Assembly (NCBI RefSeq): GCF_900111255.1
Contig: NZ_FOGP01000006.1
Coordinates: forward strand, 1-64,000
Origin: Parafannyhessea umbonata
GTDB taxonomy: Bacteria > Actinomycetota > Coriobacteriia > Coriobacteriales > Atopobiaceae
Reading direction: 5' to 3'
DNA length: 64,000 bases
A program made the translations under genes and the position numbers. Of the stretch, positions 1 through 7,755 are shown piece after piece (position 1 is the first letter of the stretch; each line of letters starts with the position of its first letter). The notes below the pieces were generated by a model. That model was not told the origin of the DNA, did no database searches, and saw nothing but the letters and a program-made list of their open reading frames with translations.

Positions 1-304
1 TCCAGTCCTTCAACGGGGTCGTCGAGGCTATGCCGAACCTCTCCATGGCCTCGGGCTTCGTCATGCCCTCGTCGACGACGGCGCGCGCGGCGGCGACCTT
101 GGTCTCATATGAGTAGACGGCGTATTTCTTTCCCATGTCTGTCAGCCCCTCGATGCCGACGGATCTGTACGTGTCGATCCATTTTCTCACGGCCTCGTAG
201 GGAACACCGATCAGGCTGGAGATGGCTTTGACACCGTTCCCCGCGTCGTAGAGCTCGGCGGCTTTCGACCTCGTGGCGGCGTCGTACAAAGTTCTTCGGG
301 TCAT
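1..304 (-). CDS. IS3-type transposase OrfA-like HTH protein (5' part, cut by window edge)
   Basis: The first 101 codons read from the ATG at 304 give a small basic helix-turn-helix protein beginning MTRRTLYDAATRSKAAELYD, with a recognition-helix-like stretch VPYEAVRKWIDTYRSVG near residues 34-50 and a second HTH-like block from about residue 66. This arrangement is typical of the first ORF of IS3-family elements or related HTH_28/HTH_29 proteins. A GGGAGG ribosome binding site lies 9 nt before the ATG. The 3' end and any OrfB integrase lie outside the window. It sits downstream of selD on the same strand, so selD readthrough would enter it. Confidence 0.7.
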   Translation of the reverse strand, partial: MTRRTLYDAATRSKAAELYDAGNGVKAISSLIGVPYEAVRKWIDTYRSVGIEGLTDMGKKYAVYSYETKVAAARAVVDEGMTKPEAMERFGIASTTPLKDW

Positions 305-311
305 GAAAGAA

Positions 312-345
312 GCCTCCCTTTTCTCATGTCCAAGAAAAGGGAGGC
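312..345 (-). promoter_or_regulatory. 13-bp stem hairpin enclosing the transposase ribosome binding site
   Basis: Positions 312-324 and 333-345 are perfect inverted repeats (GCCTCCCTTTTCT and its complement) around an 8-nt loop. In the minus-strand transcript the 3' arm carries the AAGGGAGG ribosome binding site of the transposase gene that starts at 304. Several insertion sequences hide the transposase start this way so that transcripts entering from outside are not translated. There is no T-run after the stem, so a simple terminator for selD is less likely. Confidence 0.6.
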
Positions 346-404
346 GGTTCAGTCTGGCAAGACGGGCCGACTCTTTCCAAAGCGTCTTCCAAGTCGCGAC
401 GCGC

Positions 405-1463
405 CTACGACAGCGTGATGCGCGGTCCGCCCAGGGGACGTACGACCTCGCCCACGACGTCCGCGAACGGAACGCGGCCGTCCGCTTGAAGGTCGGCCAC
501 CAGGGCATCGGCGTCGCCGGGCGCGACGGCAATCATGAGGCCGCCGGAGGTCTCTGGGCAAAAGAGCACGTCCTGCAACTCGCGCGAGACGCTTCCGACC
601 GCGACCTCGGCCTCGGCAAAGTGACGGTTGCGGTACATGCCCGCAGGCAAGATGCCCAGCTGCGCCCATTCGAGGACGTGCGGCAGCAGCTCAACCGCAC
701 CCGTCTCGAGCATGATGGCGACATCTGCGCCCTGCGCCATCTCGAGGAGATGACCCAACATGCCGAAGCCCGTGACGTCGGTCGCGGCATGGACGTCGTG
801 CTCGACCATGACGTCTCGGGCCCAGCGGTTGAGGGTCATCATGAGTCCCTCGGCACGGGTCACGTCCTCCCGATTCGCAAGGTCGCCCTTGGCGGCGGTC
901 ACCGTCTCGCCAATGCCCAGGGGCTTGGTGTAGACAAGCAGGTCCCCCGGACGAGCGCCGGAGTTGGTGAGCATGCGGGTGGGATTGACGAAACCCGTCA
1001 CGGCAAGGCCGTACTTGGGCTCGGGATCGTAGATGGAATGGCCCCCGACGATGCTGGCACCCGCCTCGAAGACCTTCTCGTAGCCGCCGCGCAGGATCTC
1101 GTGGACCACCTCGGAGGGCATGTCCTCGGGCACGGCCATGACGTTGAGCGCCACCTTGGGCTCGCCGCCCATGGCGTACACGTCGGAAAGCGCGTTGGTC
1201 GCTGCGATGGCCCCGTAGGTGTATGGGTCGTCGGCGATGGGCGGGAAGAAGTCGACGGTCTGGACGAGCGCGAGGTCGTCGGTCACGCGGTAGACCGCCG
1301 CGTCGTCGCTGCGGTCGAAGCCCACCAGAAGGTTGGGGTCCTTGCGCACGTCGAGGTCGCTCAGGAGCGCGGCCAGCTGGCCCGCCCCCACCTTCGCGCC
1401 GCAGCCGGCGCACTCGGCCAGCTTGGTCAGCTTCACGTCGTCGTGGGCACCCATCGCGCTCAC
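405..1463 (-). CDS. selD: selenide, water dikinase (selenophosphate synthetase)
   Basis: SelD makes selenophosphate from selenide and ATP. The N-terminus holds the glycine-rich loop with the catalytic cysteine (AECAGCGAKVG), here Cys rather than selenocysteine, followed by AIRS-type ATP-binding segments (DFFPPIADDPYTYGAIAATNALSDVYAMGG; GGHSIYDPEPKYGLAVTG, each quoted only as landmarks). At 352 residues it is the usual length. The GTG at 1463 follows GGAAAGG with 5-nt spacing; an ATG three codons inside (1454) is an alternative. It closes the yedF-desulfurase-DUF3343-selD operon. No selA, selB or selC is present in the window, which fits a role in the selenium cofactor of molybdenum hydroxylases rather than selenocysteine, but the rest of the genome is unseen. 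Confidence 0.95.
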   Translation of the reverse strand: MSAMGAHDDVKLTKLAECAGCGAKVGAGQLAALLSDLDVRKDPNLLVGFDRSDDAAVYRVTDDLALVQTVDFFPPIADDPYTYGAIAATNALSDVYAMGGEPKVALNVMAVPEDMPSEVVHEILRGGYEKVFEAGASIVGGHSIYDPEPKYGLAVTGFVNPTRMLTNSGARPGDLLVYTKPLGIGETVTAAKGDLANREDVTRAEGLMMTLNRWARDVMVEHDVHAATDVTGFGMLGHLLEMAQGADVAIMLETGAVELLPHVLEWAQLGILPAGMYRNRHFAEAEVAVGSVSRELQDVLFCPETSGGLMIAVAPGDADALVADLQADGRVPFADVVGEVVRPLGGPRITLS

Positions 1464-1518
1464 CCAAACCTTTCCGGGGCTACGTCCGCCCCCAACGTCA
1501 ATCGCACCAAGGCGATGC

Positions 1519-1755
1519 TCAGAGTTCCAGATCGTACACGCCGGCGAACGAGAAGCGTCCAGGGGCGAGCTCCTCGAACGCCTCCCGCTCCTCGGGTGGC
1601 ATGGACCACGCGAGCCCGCAGTCAGCGCGGATGGCGGTGGGCGTCGGGATAATCCTTCCGAGCACGCCGGCCTCCCTGCAGCAGCGCTCGCACTCGAGCG
1701 CCTCGTGCGTCGAATCGAACGCGGCGACCGCGCGGCGCCTCAGCCTACGCGCCAT
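1519..1755 (-). CDS. DUF3343 small protein, putative Se/S carrier
   Basis: A 78-residue protein starting MARRLRRRAVAAFDSTHEAL at the ATG at 1755, overlapping the last 11 nt of the desulfurase gene, which implies translational coupling. It has the DUF3343 pattern: an early ECERCC cysteine cluster (about residues 20-25), a central PTPTAIRADCGLAW segment and a short acidic C-terminus. DUF3343 proteins occur beside selD and EF2568-type desulfurases in genomes with selenium-dependent molybdenum hydroxylases, and a carrier role for selenium or sulfur has been proposed; that role is an inference here. The vicinal cysteines would suit persulfide or selenopersulfide handling. Confidence 0.8.
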   Translation of the reverse strand: MARRLRRRAVAAFDSTHEALECERCCREAGVLGRIIPTPTAIRADCGLAWSMPPEEREAFEELAPGRFSFAGVYDLEL

Positions 1756-2953
1756 GGGCCTCGTCCCCCTCGTCGGACTCGTCCTCCGAAGCCAGCTCCC
1801 CCAGCGCGCGCAGTGCCAGGTCGACTTCGTCGGCCGTGGTGTGGTAGCCAAACGAGAAGCGAACGGCCCCCGTGTCCTGCGTCCCGAGTGCGCGGTGCAT
1901 CCTGGGCGCGCAGTGGCCGCCGGCACGCACGGCAATGTCGTAGTCCTCGTCCAGCGCCGCAGCGAGCGAGGCGGAGTCCCATCCCTCGAGGTTGACGGAG
2001 ACGACGGGCGCATGGTCACGCCCGCAGTCGGAGCCGTCCAGCAGGGCCAGGTCCGACGGGAAGCTGCCATAGACGCGCACGGCGGGAATCGAGCGACAGC
2101 CCCCGACGAACCGGCGCACGAGCGCGAGGTCGTGGGTGTGAATGTCATGGAGGCCCTCGGACCACACGAAGTCGGCCGCGGCGGAAAGCCCCGCGATCCC
2201 GTGACCGTTGAGCGTACCGGCCTCAAGGCGCTCCGGGAATGCCTCGGGCATGCCCTCCTCGAAGGACAGCACGCCCGTACCGCCAGACAGGAGCGGCTCC
2301 ACGTCGGCGCCGGGCGCCACCAGCAGGCCACCGGTCCCCTGCGGCCCCATCAGGGCCTTGTGCCCCGTGAAGGCCAACAGGTCGATGCCCAGCTCGTCCA
2401 TGCTGATGGGACGTGCCCCGGCGGTCTGCGACGCGTCGAGAAGGACGAGCGCGCCGGCGTCGTGGGCCGCCTCAACGAAGCGGCGGACGTCGGCCACGTT
2501 GCCCGTCAGGTTCGAGGCGTGGGTGCATGCCACCAGACGCGTTCCGGGCGTCACGAGCCTGTCCAAGGCGTCGTAGTCAAGCCGGCCGCAGGCGTCGGCG
2601 GGGACAAAGTCGACCCGTACGGATGAGCGCTCGGCAAGGTAGTGGAGCGGACGCAGGATGGAGTTGTGGTCCCAGTCCGTCGCCACCACATGGTCGCCCG
2701 CACGGACGACGCCCGCGATGGCCATGTTCAAGGCCATGGTGGCGTTCTGGGCGAAGACGACGCGCTCGGGATGCGAGAACCCCAGCACGCGCGCCACGCG
2801 CTCGCGGGCCAGCATGACCGTGCGCGCAGCGTCGAGCTCGCCGCGGGCGGCACCGCGCCCCGTGCTCCCCAGGGAGCGCAGGGCGGAGGTGACGGCGTCC
2901 ACGACGCAGTCAGGATGCCAGTATGAGGTCGCCGCGCAGTTGAGGTACGTCAT
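1745..2953 (-). CDS. EF2568-type cysteine desulfurase/selenocysteine lyase-like aminotransferase class V
   Basis: A 402-residue PLP enzyme of the IscS/SufS fold. The PLP lysine is visible in FTGHKALMGPQGTGG (about residue 195-209) and a catalytic-loop cysteine in RAGGHCAPRMHR near residue 340. The family member found next to selD and the Se-hydroxylase genes (EF2568 type) is thought to mobilise selenium or sulfur for cofactor assembly. It follows yedF by 43 nt and overlaps the DUF3343 gene by 11 nt. The acidic tail (EDESDEGDEAHGA) is unusual. Substrate preference (cysteine or selenocysteine) cannot be told from sequence. Confidence 0.88.
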   Translation of the reverse strand: MTYLNCAATSYWHPDCVVDAVTSALRSLGSTGRGAARGELDAARTVMLARERVARVLGFSHPERVVFAQNATMALNMAIAGVVRAGDHVVATDWDHNSILRPLHYLAERSSVRVDFVPADACGRLDYDALDRLVTPGTRLVACTHASNLTGNVADVRRFVEAAHDAGALVLLDASQTAGARPISMDELGIDLLAFTGHKALMGPQGTGGLLVAPGADVEPLLSGGTGVLSFEEGMPEAFPERLEAGTLNGHGIAGLSAAADFVWSEGLHDIHTHDLALVRRFVGGCRSIPAVRVYGSFPSDLALLDGSDCGRDHAPVVSVNLEGWDSASLAAALDEDYDIAVRAGGHCAPRMHRALGTQDTGAVRFSFGYHTTADEVDLALRALGELASEDESDEGDEAHGA

Positions 2954-2996
2954 GCTCTTCTCACCTAGATACTCGCCTGAACTTGGATGGCCAAGC

Positions 2997-3611
2997 CTAG
3001 AGGACGCTCACGCCGGGATTGCTCGAGAGGATCTGCGCGATGGCGTAGAGGTTGGTGACGCCACCGACCGCGAGCTTCTCGCGCAGGCCGTAGAAGTCGA
3101 GGCAGGTGCCGCAGGTCAGGATTTCGGTGCCGCGGGCCTCGAGTTCCTTGATGTCCTCGAGCGACTCGGAGCCCTCGCAGGTGAGCGACGCGCCGCCGTT
3201 GTAGAAGAGCATCGTCTTGGGCACGCTCTCCTGGTGGGCCAGGGCGTAGATGAGCCCCTTCATGAGGATGTGGCCCAGCTCGGCATCGCCGCGGCCCATG
3301 GCGTCGGAGTCGACCGCGATGACGGCCGCGGTGGTCGCGGGAAGCTCGCAGTAGGCGGACGCCTCCTCCTCGGCTGAAGCGGTGGAGGCGGTGGCGTTCT
3401 CGCCGGGGGTGAACGTAAGGACGGACTCGTCGCCACTCTTCTGGACCTCGAGGTCGATGCCCTTGCCCTGCGCGAGGCGGGTGAGGTTGCCCAGCGCGAC
3501 GGAGTCGTTGACGGTGACCTTGAGGGACTCGCCGGCGGGTAGCTTGGCCAGGGCCTCGAGGGTCATGACGACGGGCTTGGGGCAGGTAACGTTGCGTGCG
3601 TCGATCTCCAT
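2997..3611 (-). CDS. yedF: selenium metabolism protein YedF (TusA-like + DsrE-like)
   Basis: The 204-residue product has a TusA/SirA-like N-terminal domain with the CPxP motif (NVTCPKPVVMTLEAL, residues 7-21) and a C-terminal DsrE/DsrF-like domain with cysteines in SLTCEGSE and ILTCGTCLDF. This two-domain architecture defines the YedF selenium metabolism family, which co-occurs with selD. The ATG at 3611 is chosen because AAGGGAAAGG stands upstream; longer in-frame starts lack a binding site. It opens the yedF-desulfurase-DUF3343-selD operon, with a 19-bp palindrome about 100 nt upstream. Confidence 0.9.
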   Translation of the reverse strand: MEIDARNVTCPKPVVMTLEALAKLPAGESLKVTVNDSVALGNLTRLAQGKGIDLEVQKSGDESVLTFTPGENATASTASAEEEASAYCELPATTAAVIAVDSDAMGRGDAELGHILMKGLIYALAHQESVPKTMLFYNGGASLTCEGSESLEDIKELEARGTEILTCGTCLDFYGLREKLAVGGVTNLYAIAQILSSNPGVSVL

Positions 3612-3708
3612 TGGTGATGCCTTTCCCTTGTGCGAGGCGCCGCCGCCGGGTGGGTGCCCAGGCGACGGACGCCAGCAGGTCGTTTCTCTGCATTCGATTG
3701 TATATCTT

Positions 3709-3727
3709 GCCAAACTTTCTGTTTGGC
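3709..3727. promoter_or_regulatory. perfect 7-5-7 palindrome upstream of yedF
   Basis: GCCAAAC-TTTCT-GTTTGGC is a perfect inverted repeat 98-116 nt upstream of the yedF start. It is the best copy of a motif that recurs in front of other selenium and purine operons in this window. A TATACAAT-like -10 candidate lies just downstream on the minus strand (about 3698-3705), so the palindrome would cover the -35 region. Operator function is inferred. Confidence 0.6.
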
Positions 3728-3788
3728 GTATGGCCCAACGGCTCCCGCCGCAAGCTCGGCCGCAGCGGGATCGTGCGCGAGCCCCGTG

Positions 3789-5081
3789 CTACAGCATCTC
3801 GAGGAAGGCCTCGATGCGGGTCTTGAGCTGGCCCTCGTCGTCGGCGGAATAGCCCGTCGATATGTGCATGTAGGGAATTCCCGCGTCGCGCGCCGCGAGC
3901 TCCATCCCCGTCGCCTCCATGTCGTACAGCGTACAGAACTGCAGAGAGCAGTCGATGATGCCGTCGGCGTTAAGCTCGCGGGCCATCCTCAGGACGTCCT
4001 CCTTGCGGCCGTCGTTGGGGGTGAAGATGGCGCACTGGATGTTGAGGTAGCGGTCGGCGATGTCGTTGAGCATGTCATCAATGGTCGCGCCGTCCTCGGG
4101 AACGAGGTCCTTGTAGTAGCGGCTGCCGGTGCAGCACTCCTCGCCGACCACGACGGCGCCGCTCTTCTCGATGATGTTGAAGAGCTTCCAGTTGGGCACC
4201 GCCATCGGCGTGCCGGTGTAGAGGATGCGCTTGGCACCCTTGGGGGCCACGCCCTCCCCCGCCTCGACGCGGGCCTCGCACTCCTGGGCCATGTCGTTGA
4301 TGGCGCCGGTCAGGCGCACGGAGTCGTCCATGAACGCCGCCTGTATGGTGAGTAGACAGTCAAGGCCGCTGATGGGAACGGGGTCGGCGGCACGGGTCTG
4401 GTCTAGGCGCTTGAGGGCGAGGCGCTTCTGGTTGGCGAGCTTGATGGCCGCACGCAGGGACTCCTCGGTGATCTTCTGGCCGGTGAGCTCCTCGATGCGC
4501 CCCGCCAGGCGCTTGACCTCGTTGCGCCACTGCTGGCGCGTGTCCTCGTTGCGGACGTGGGGAACGTCCATCACGAAGGTGTCCTTGAGCTTGCCGAACT
4601 CCTCGTAGGCCTTCTTCTTGCCGTCGCAGGTGTTCTCGCCCACGACGAGGTCGGCGGTCTCGATGTAGGGGCAGACGCTCGCGAGCTTGAAGCCCATGAA
4701 GCCCTTGATCAGCGGGCAGGTGTTGCGCGGAACGAGCTTCTCGGCCTCCTCGGGCGCCCACTCGGCGCCGGCACAGAGCCCGACCTCGACCGCGCCCGCG
4801 GCGCTGATGATCTCTTCGGGAACGTAGAGGCAAAACGAGCCCACGACCTTCCTGGGATCGCCGGCCTCGCGGCCCTCCACGAGCTCGCGAATGCGGCCCG
4901 AGTGGATGTTGCTCGCCACGAAGTCGAGGTACGAGGTCGACTTGGGGCGGTTTCCCTGCGTGAGGAACATGTCCCCATACATCTGCCCGACGGCCGCAAG
5001 GAGGCCGTCGTGCGCCTCGACGTCCATGCCGAGGCTCCCCCACATCTCGCGATAGTCGTACTCTTCCTGACCTGCCATCAT
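3789..5081 (-). CDS. 2-hydroxyacyl-CoA dehydratase family / double-cubane-cluster reductase-like protein
   Basis: About 430 residues related to HgdB/BcrC (COG1775). Cysteines that could ligate Fe-S clusters appear in SFCLYVPEE, VGLCAGAEW, RNTCPLIKGFMG, ASVCPYIE, GENTCDGKKK and GEECCTGSRYY, the pattern of single-subunit double-cubane-cluster proteins such as E. coli YjiM. Those proteins accept low-potential electrons from an ATP-driven activase and reduce small molecules. The start is the ATG at 5081 or 5078, both after GGAGAGGAG. It is divergent from the activase at 5226, its expected partner. The substrate is unknown; linkage to selenium genes suggests a role in the Se or purine pathway, but this is inference. 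Confidence 0.8.
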   Translation of the reverse strand: MMAGQEEYDYREMWGSLGMDVEAHDGLLAAVGQMYGDMFLTQGNRPKSTSYLDFVASNIHSGRIRELVEGREAGDPRKVVGSFCLYVPEEIISAAGAVEVGLCAGAEWAPEEAEKLVPRNTCPLIKGFMGFKLASVCPYIETADLVVGENTCDGKKKAYEEFGKLKDTFVMDVPHVRNEDTRQQWRNEVKRLAGRIEELTGQKITEESLRAAIKLANQKRLALKRLDQTRAADPVPISGLDCLLTIQAAFMDDSVRLTGAINDMAQECEARVEAGEGVAPKGAKRILYTGTPMAVPNWKLFNIIEKSGAVVVGEECCTGSRYYKDLVPEDGATIDDMLNDIADRYLNIQCAIFTPNDGRKEDVLRMARELNADGIIDCSLQFCTLYDMEATGMELAARDAGIPYMHISTGYSADDEGQLKTRIEAFLEML

Positions 5082-5225
5082 GGCTCCTCTCCGTTGCGTC
5101 ATGACGTTCTGCATTATTCTTGCGAAAATATAACGATTAGCTGCATTGATACAGCAATGCAGAAACTATACTAATTCGTTGTAAGTGTAACTAACTATTA
5201 ATTAGGTAACCGGAGGCAACGCCCT
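5082..5225. promoter_or_regulatory. divergent promoter region with two inverted repeats
   Basis: This AT-rich 144-nt gap separates the reductase and activase genes. It contains a perfect 8-bp inverted repeat, CTGCATTG (5141-5148) and CAATGCAG (5155-5162) with a 6-nt spacer, placed midway and well suited to control both directions. A second, imperfect palindrome AACTAAC-TATTA-ATTAGGT lies at 5189-5207, 19-37 nt before the activase ATG, and resembles the GCCWAAC-N5-GTTWGGC motif seen elsewhere. An ATATAACG half-site (5127-5134) resembles ModE-type half-sites. Confidence 0.5.
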
Positions 5226-6005
5226 ATGAGCGGTACGCAGACAGGCGAGAAGGACGCAGGCATCGGGGCCGTAGGAATCGACGTGGGCTCAACCGCCACC
5301 AAAGCCGCGGTGGTGCAGTGGGGAGAAGTGACCCACACCCTGGTCGTGCCGACGGGCTTCTCGGGCGTGGACGCGGCATGGCGCGTGCGCAAGGAGCTCG
5401 CCGCGCAAGGCGTGCCCGTAGACGAGCTCCCCGTGGTGGCGACGGGATACGGCCGCGTCTCGGTGCCCTTCGCGGGCAAGACCCTGACCGAGATCACCTG
5501 CCATGGCCGCGGGGCCGCATGGCTGTTCGCTCCCGACGGCACCGTGATCGACATCGGCGGCCAGGACACCAAGGTCATCGAGCTGAGGGCAGGGCGCGTG
5601 TGCGACTTCGCCATGAACGACAAGTGCTCCGCGGGGACGGGCAAGTTCCTCGAGGTCATGGCAACGCGCATGGGCGTCGCCATGGACGAGCTGTTCGAGC
5701 TCGCTGCCCAAGGCGAGGGCGCCCAGATATCGAGCGTCTGCACGGTCTTCGCGGAGTCAGAGGTGATCTCGATGATCGGCCGCGGCGAGCCGAGGCAGAA
5801 CATCGCCCACGGCGTGGTCGAGTCCGTCGTGGCGCGCGTGGTGTCGCTCGCCGGCAAACGCGCGGGCGGAAGCTGCTTCCTGACGGGCGGCCTCTGTGGC
5901 GAGCCCTACCTGGTCGAGCGTCTCTCGCAGCGCCTGGGCACACAGGTCGCCACCTGCAAGCAGGCGCGATTCGCCGGGGCCATCGGCGCGGCCCTGCTCG
6001 CCTAG
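5226..6005 (+). CDS. acyl-CoA dehydratase activase / ATP-dependent electron-transfer activator (HgdC/YjiL type)
   Basis: A 259-residue ASKHA-fold ATPase: phosphate-1 loop GIDVGSTATKAAVV near residue 16, phosphate-2 loop IDIGGQDTKVIEL near 112, and cysteines in NDKCSAGTGKFLE (about 134) and SSVCTVFAESEVIS (about 173) that in this family hold a [4Fe-4S] cluster at the dimer interface. It uses ATP hydrolysis to deliver low-potential electrons to an HgdB-type partner, here the divergent gene at 3789-5081. Length is typical. CGGAGG precedes the ATG at 5226. It converges on mogA with a 35-nt GC-rich gap. Confidence 0.92.
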   Translation: MSGTQTGEKDAGIGAVGIDVGSTATKAAVVQWGEVTHTLVVPTGFSGVDAAWRVRKELAAQGVPVDELPVVATGYGRVSVPFAGKTLTEITCHGRGAAWLFAPDGTVIDIGGQDTKVIELRAGRVCDFAMNDKCSAGTGKFLEVMATRMGVAMDELFELAAQGEGAQISSVCTVFAESEVISMIGRGEPRQNIAHGVVESVVARVVSLAGKRAGGSCFLTGGLCGEPYLVERLSQRLGTQVATCKQARFAGAIGAALLA

Positions 6006-6040
6006 CGGGGCGGCAGGGCCGAGGCCCGGCAGCAGCCTCG

Positions 6041-6610
6041 CTAGGCTCTGCCGCAGTCGGCGGGGCCGTCCCTCAGGATGCGCAGCCCGTGCGCGACGGG
6101 GCCCACGACGGCCGAGAGGTTCTCGAGCGCCGCCTTGGGGCTCCCCGGCAGGTTGATGATGAGCGTGGAGCCACAGATACCGCAGGCCTCGCGCGAGAGG
6201 CAGCCCAGCGGCGTGATCTCCATCGAGGCGGCGCGCATGGCCTCGGGGATGCCCGGCACCATGCGCTCGCAGACGGCCATGGTCGCCTCGGGAGTGACGT
6301 CGCGGGGCGAGAAGCCCGTGCCCCCCGTGGTCAGGACCAGGGCACAGTCGCGGCCGACGGCCTCCTGGAGCGCCCACTCAATCTGGTCGCGCTCGTCGGG
6401 CACGACGCTCAGGCGCCGGACCTCGTAGCCCTGGCCCTCGAGGTACTCCACGAGTGCAGGACCGCTCGCGTCCTCGCGCTCGCCGCTCGAGCAGCGGTCG
6501 CTCACGGTGATGACCTCGGCCACCCTCACGGGCGCGTCGTGGGCATCCGATGCGTGATGCGCGTGGTGGGCGTGGATCGCGCCCTTCTCGACGATCTTGT
6601 CCTTATCCAT
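6041..6610 (-). CDS. mogA: molybdopterin adenylyltransferase (MogA/MoaB type)
   Basis: The 189-residue product contains the MogA/MoaB signature LTTGGTGFSPRDVTPEAT (about residues 92-109) and INLPGSPKAA (about 155) and would adenylate molybdopterin before metal insertion. The ATG at 6610 follows GGAGGG with 7-nt spacing. The first 30 residues add a histidine-rich segment (HAHHAHHASDAHDAP) absent from typical MogA, suggesting metal binding or storage. It is the last gene of the mod-moa operon, 34 nt after the moeA-like gene. Confidence 0.88.
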   Translation of the reverse strand: MDKDKIVEKGAIHAHHAHHASDAHDAPVRVAEVITVSDRCSSGEREDASGPALVEYLEGQGYEVRRLSVVPDERDQIEWALQEAVGRDCALVLTTGGTGFSPRDVTPEATMAVCERMVPGIPEAMRAASMEITPLGCLSREACGICGSTLIINLPGSPKAALENLSAVVGPVAHGLRILRDGPADCGRA

Positions 6611-6644
6611 GGAATCGCCCTCCAACTCGTTGCCTCCCGATGCG

Positions 6645-7688
6645 CTACTTCCCGAAGGGGCAGACCGGATAGGTGCAGGTGGGGCAGCCCAGGCACATGC
6701 CGCCCTCTCCCAGGACCTGGAAGTCGCGCTTGGTCAGCTCGACGCCCGCGACGATGCGGGGCAGGACCAGGTCGAGCACGGTCGCCTTGTTGTACATCGC
6801 GCAGCCGGGGACGCCCAGCACGGGAACCTGCTTGCCGTCGCGCCCGTCCAGGTAGCCCAGGAGCATCATGGCACCGGGCAGCACCGGGGCGCCGTAGGTG
6901 ACGATGCGGGCGCCGGCGCGCTTGATGGAGCCGGGCGTGTTGTCGTCAGGGTCGACGCTCATGCCGCCCGTGCAGAGCACGAGGTCGACGTCGCGCTCGA
7001 CGGCGTCGTGGATGGCCGCAACTATGTCGTCCATCTCGTCGCCGGGCTTCGCCTTGACCACGGTCTCAACTCCGAAGCTCTCGAGCTTGGCCCGCATGAC
7101 GGGAGTGAAGCGGTCATCGATCAGGCCCTGCTTGACCTCGGAGCCCGTCGCGATGATCGCGGCGGTCTTGAGGACGTAGGGCTTGACGCACATGAGGGGC
7201 TCGTCGGCCGCGGCTGCCTCGGCGGCCTTGAGGACCTCCTCCTTCACCACCAGCGGGATGACGCGGGTTCCGGCAAGCTTGTCGCCCCTCCTCACGCCGA
7301 AGTTGCCCTTTCTGGTGGCGACCATGACCTCGTCGAAGGAGTTGACGGCGATCAGGCGCTCGCTGTCGAGCATGAAGACGCCGTCGCAGGCGGCCTCGAT
7401 CATGATCTTTCCCTCGCTGGGCTCGCCGGCAACGGCGGTGCCCTCGCCCAGGCAGAGCGCGGCAAGGCGATGGGCGGCCTCATCCTCGTGCAGCATGCCG
7501 GGGGTCATCTCCCACACGTAGAGATTGACCTTGCCCATGCCCAGAAGCACCGGCACGTCCTCCTGGGTCACCACGTGGCCCTTCCTGAAGCGCGGGCCCT
7601 TGTAGCGCTTCTCGCCCTCGGGAATGATCTGCGTCATGTCGTGGCAGAGCACGTGGCCCACTGCGTCGACGGTCTTGATTAGCTTCAT
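6645..7688 (-). CDS. MoeA-like molybdopterin-binding protein with C-terminal cysteine tail
   Basis: A 347-residue protein whose centre (from about residue 172) has the MoCF/MogA-like fold, with VLCTGGMSVDPDDNTP and LGVPGCAMYNKATVLDLVLPR matching MoeA/MoaB loops. MoeA-type enzymes insert molybdate into adenylated molybdopterin. The N-terminal half differs from classical MoeA, and the protein ends with a cysteine cluster (MCLGCPTCTYPVCPFGK). Proteins of this shape accompany Mo-hydroxylase clusters in anaerobes. The cysteines could bind an Fe-S cluster or Zn; this is not established. Confidence 0.82.
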   Translation of the reverse strand: MKLIKTVDAVGHVLCHDMTQIIPEGEKRYKGPRFRKGHVVTQEDVPVLLGMGKVNLYVWEMTPGMLHEDEAAHRLAALCLGEGTAVAGEPSEGKIMIEAACDGVFMLDSERLIAVNSFDEVMVATRKGNFGVRRGDKLAGTRVIPLVVKEEVLKAAEAAAADEPLMCVKPYVLKTAAIIATGSEVKQGLIDDRFTPVMRAKLESFGVETVVKAKPGDEMDDIVAAIHDAVERDVDLVLCTGGMSVDPDDNTPGSIKRAGARIVTYGAPVLPGAMMLLGYLDGRDGKQVPVLGVPGCAMYNKATVLDLVLPRIVAGVELTKRDFQVLGEGGMCLGCPTCTYPVCPFGK

Positions 7689-7755
7689 CTCAACTCCAAT
7701 GGCTTGGGCGCGACCGCGCCCGGTTGTCGCTTGGCTCAGCCCCTCCGCGGAAGGG

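Noticed and set aside
405-1463. Selenocysteine in SelD or other proteins of the window
   Set aside because: SelD has Cys at the catalytic site, and no in-frame TGA interrupted any recognised gene.
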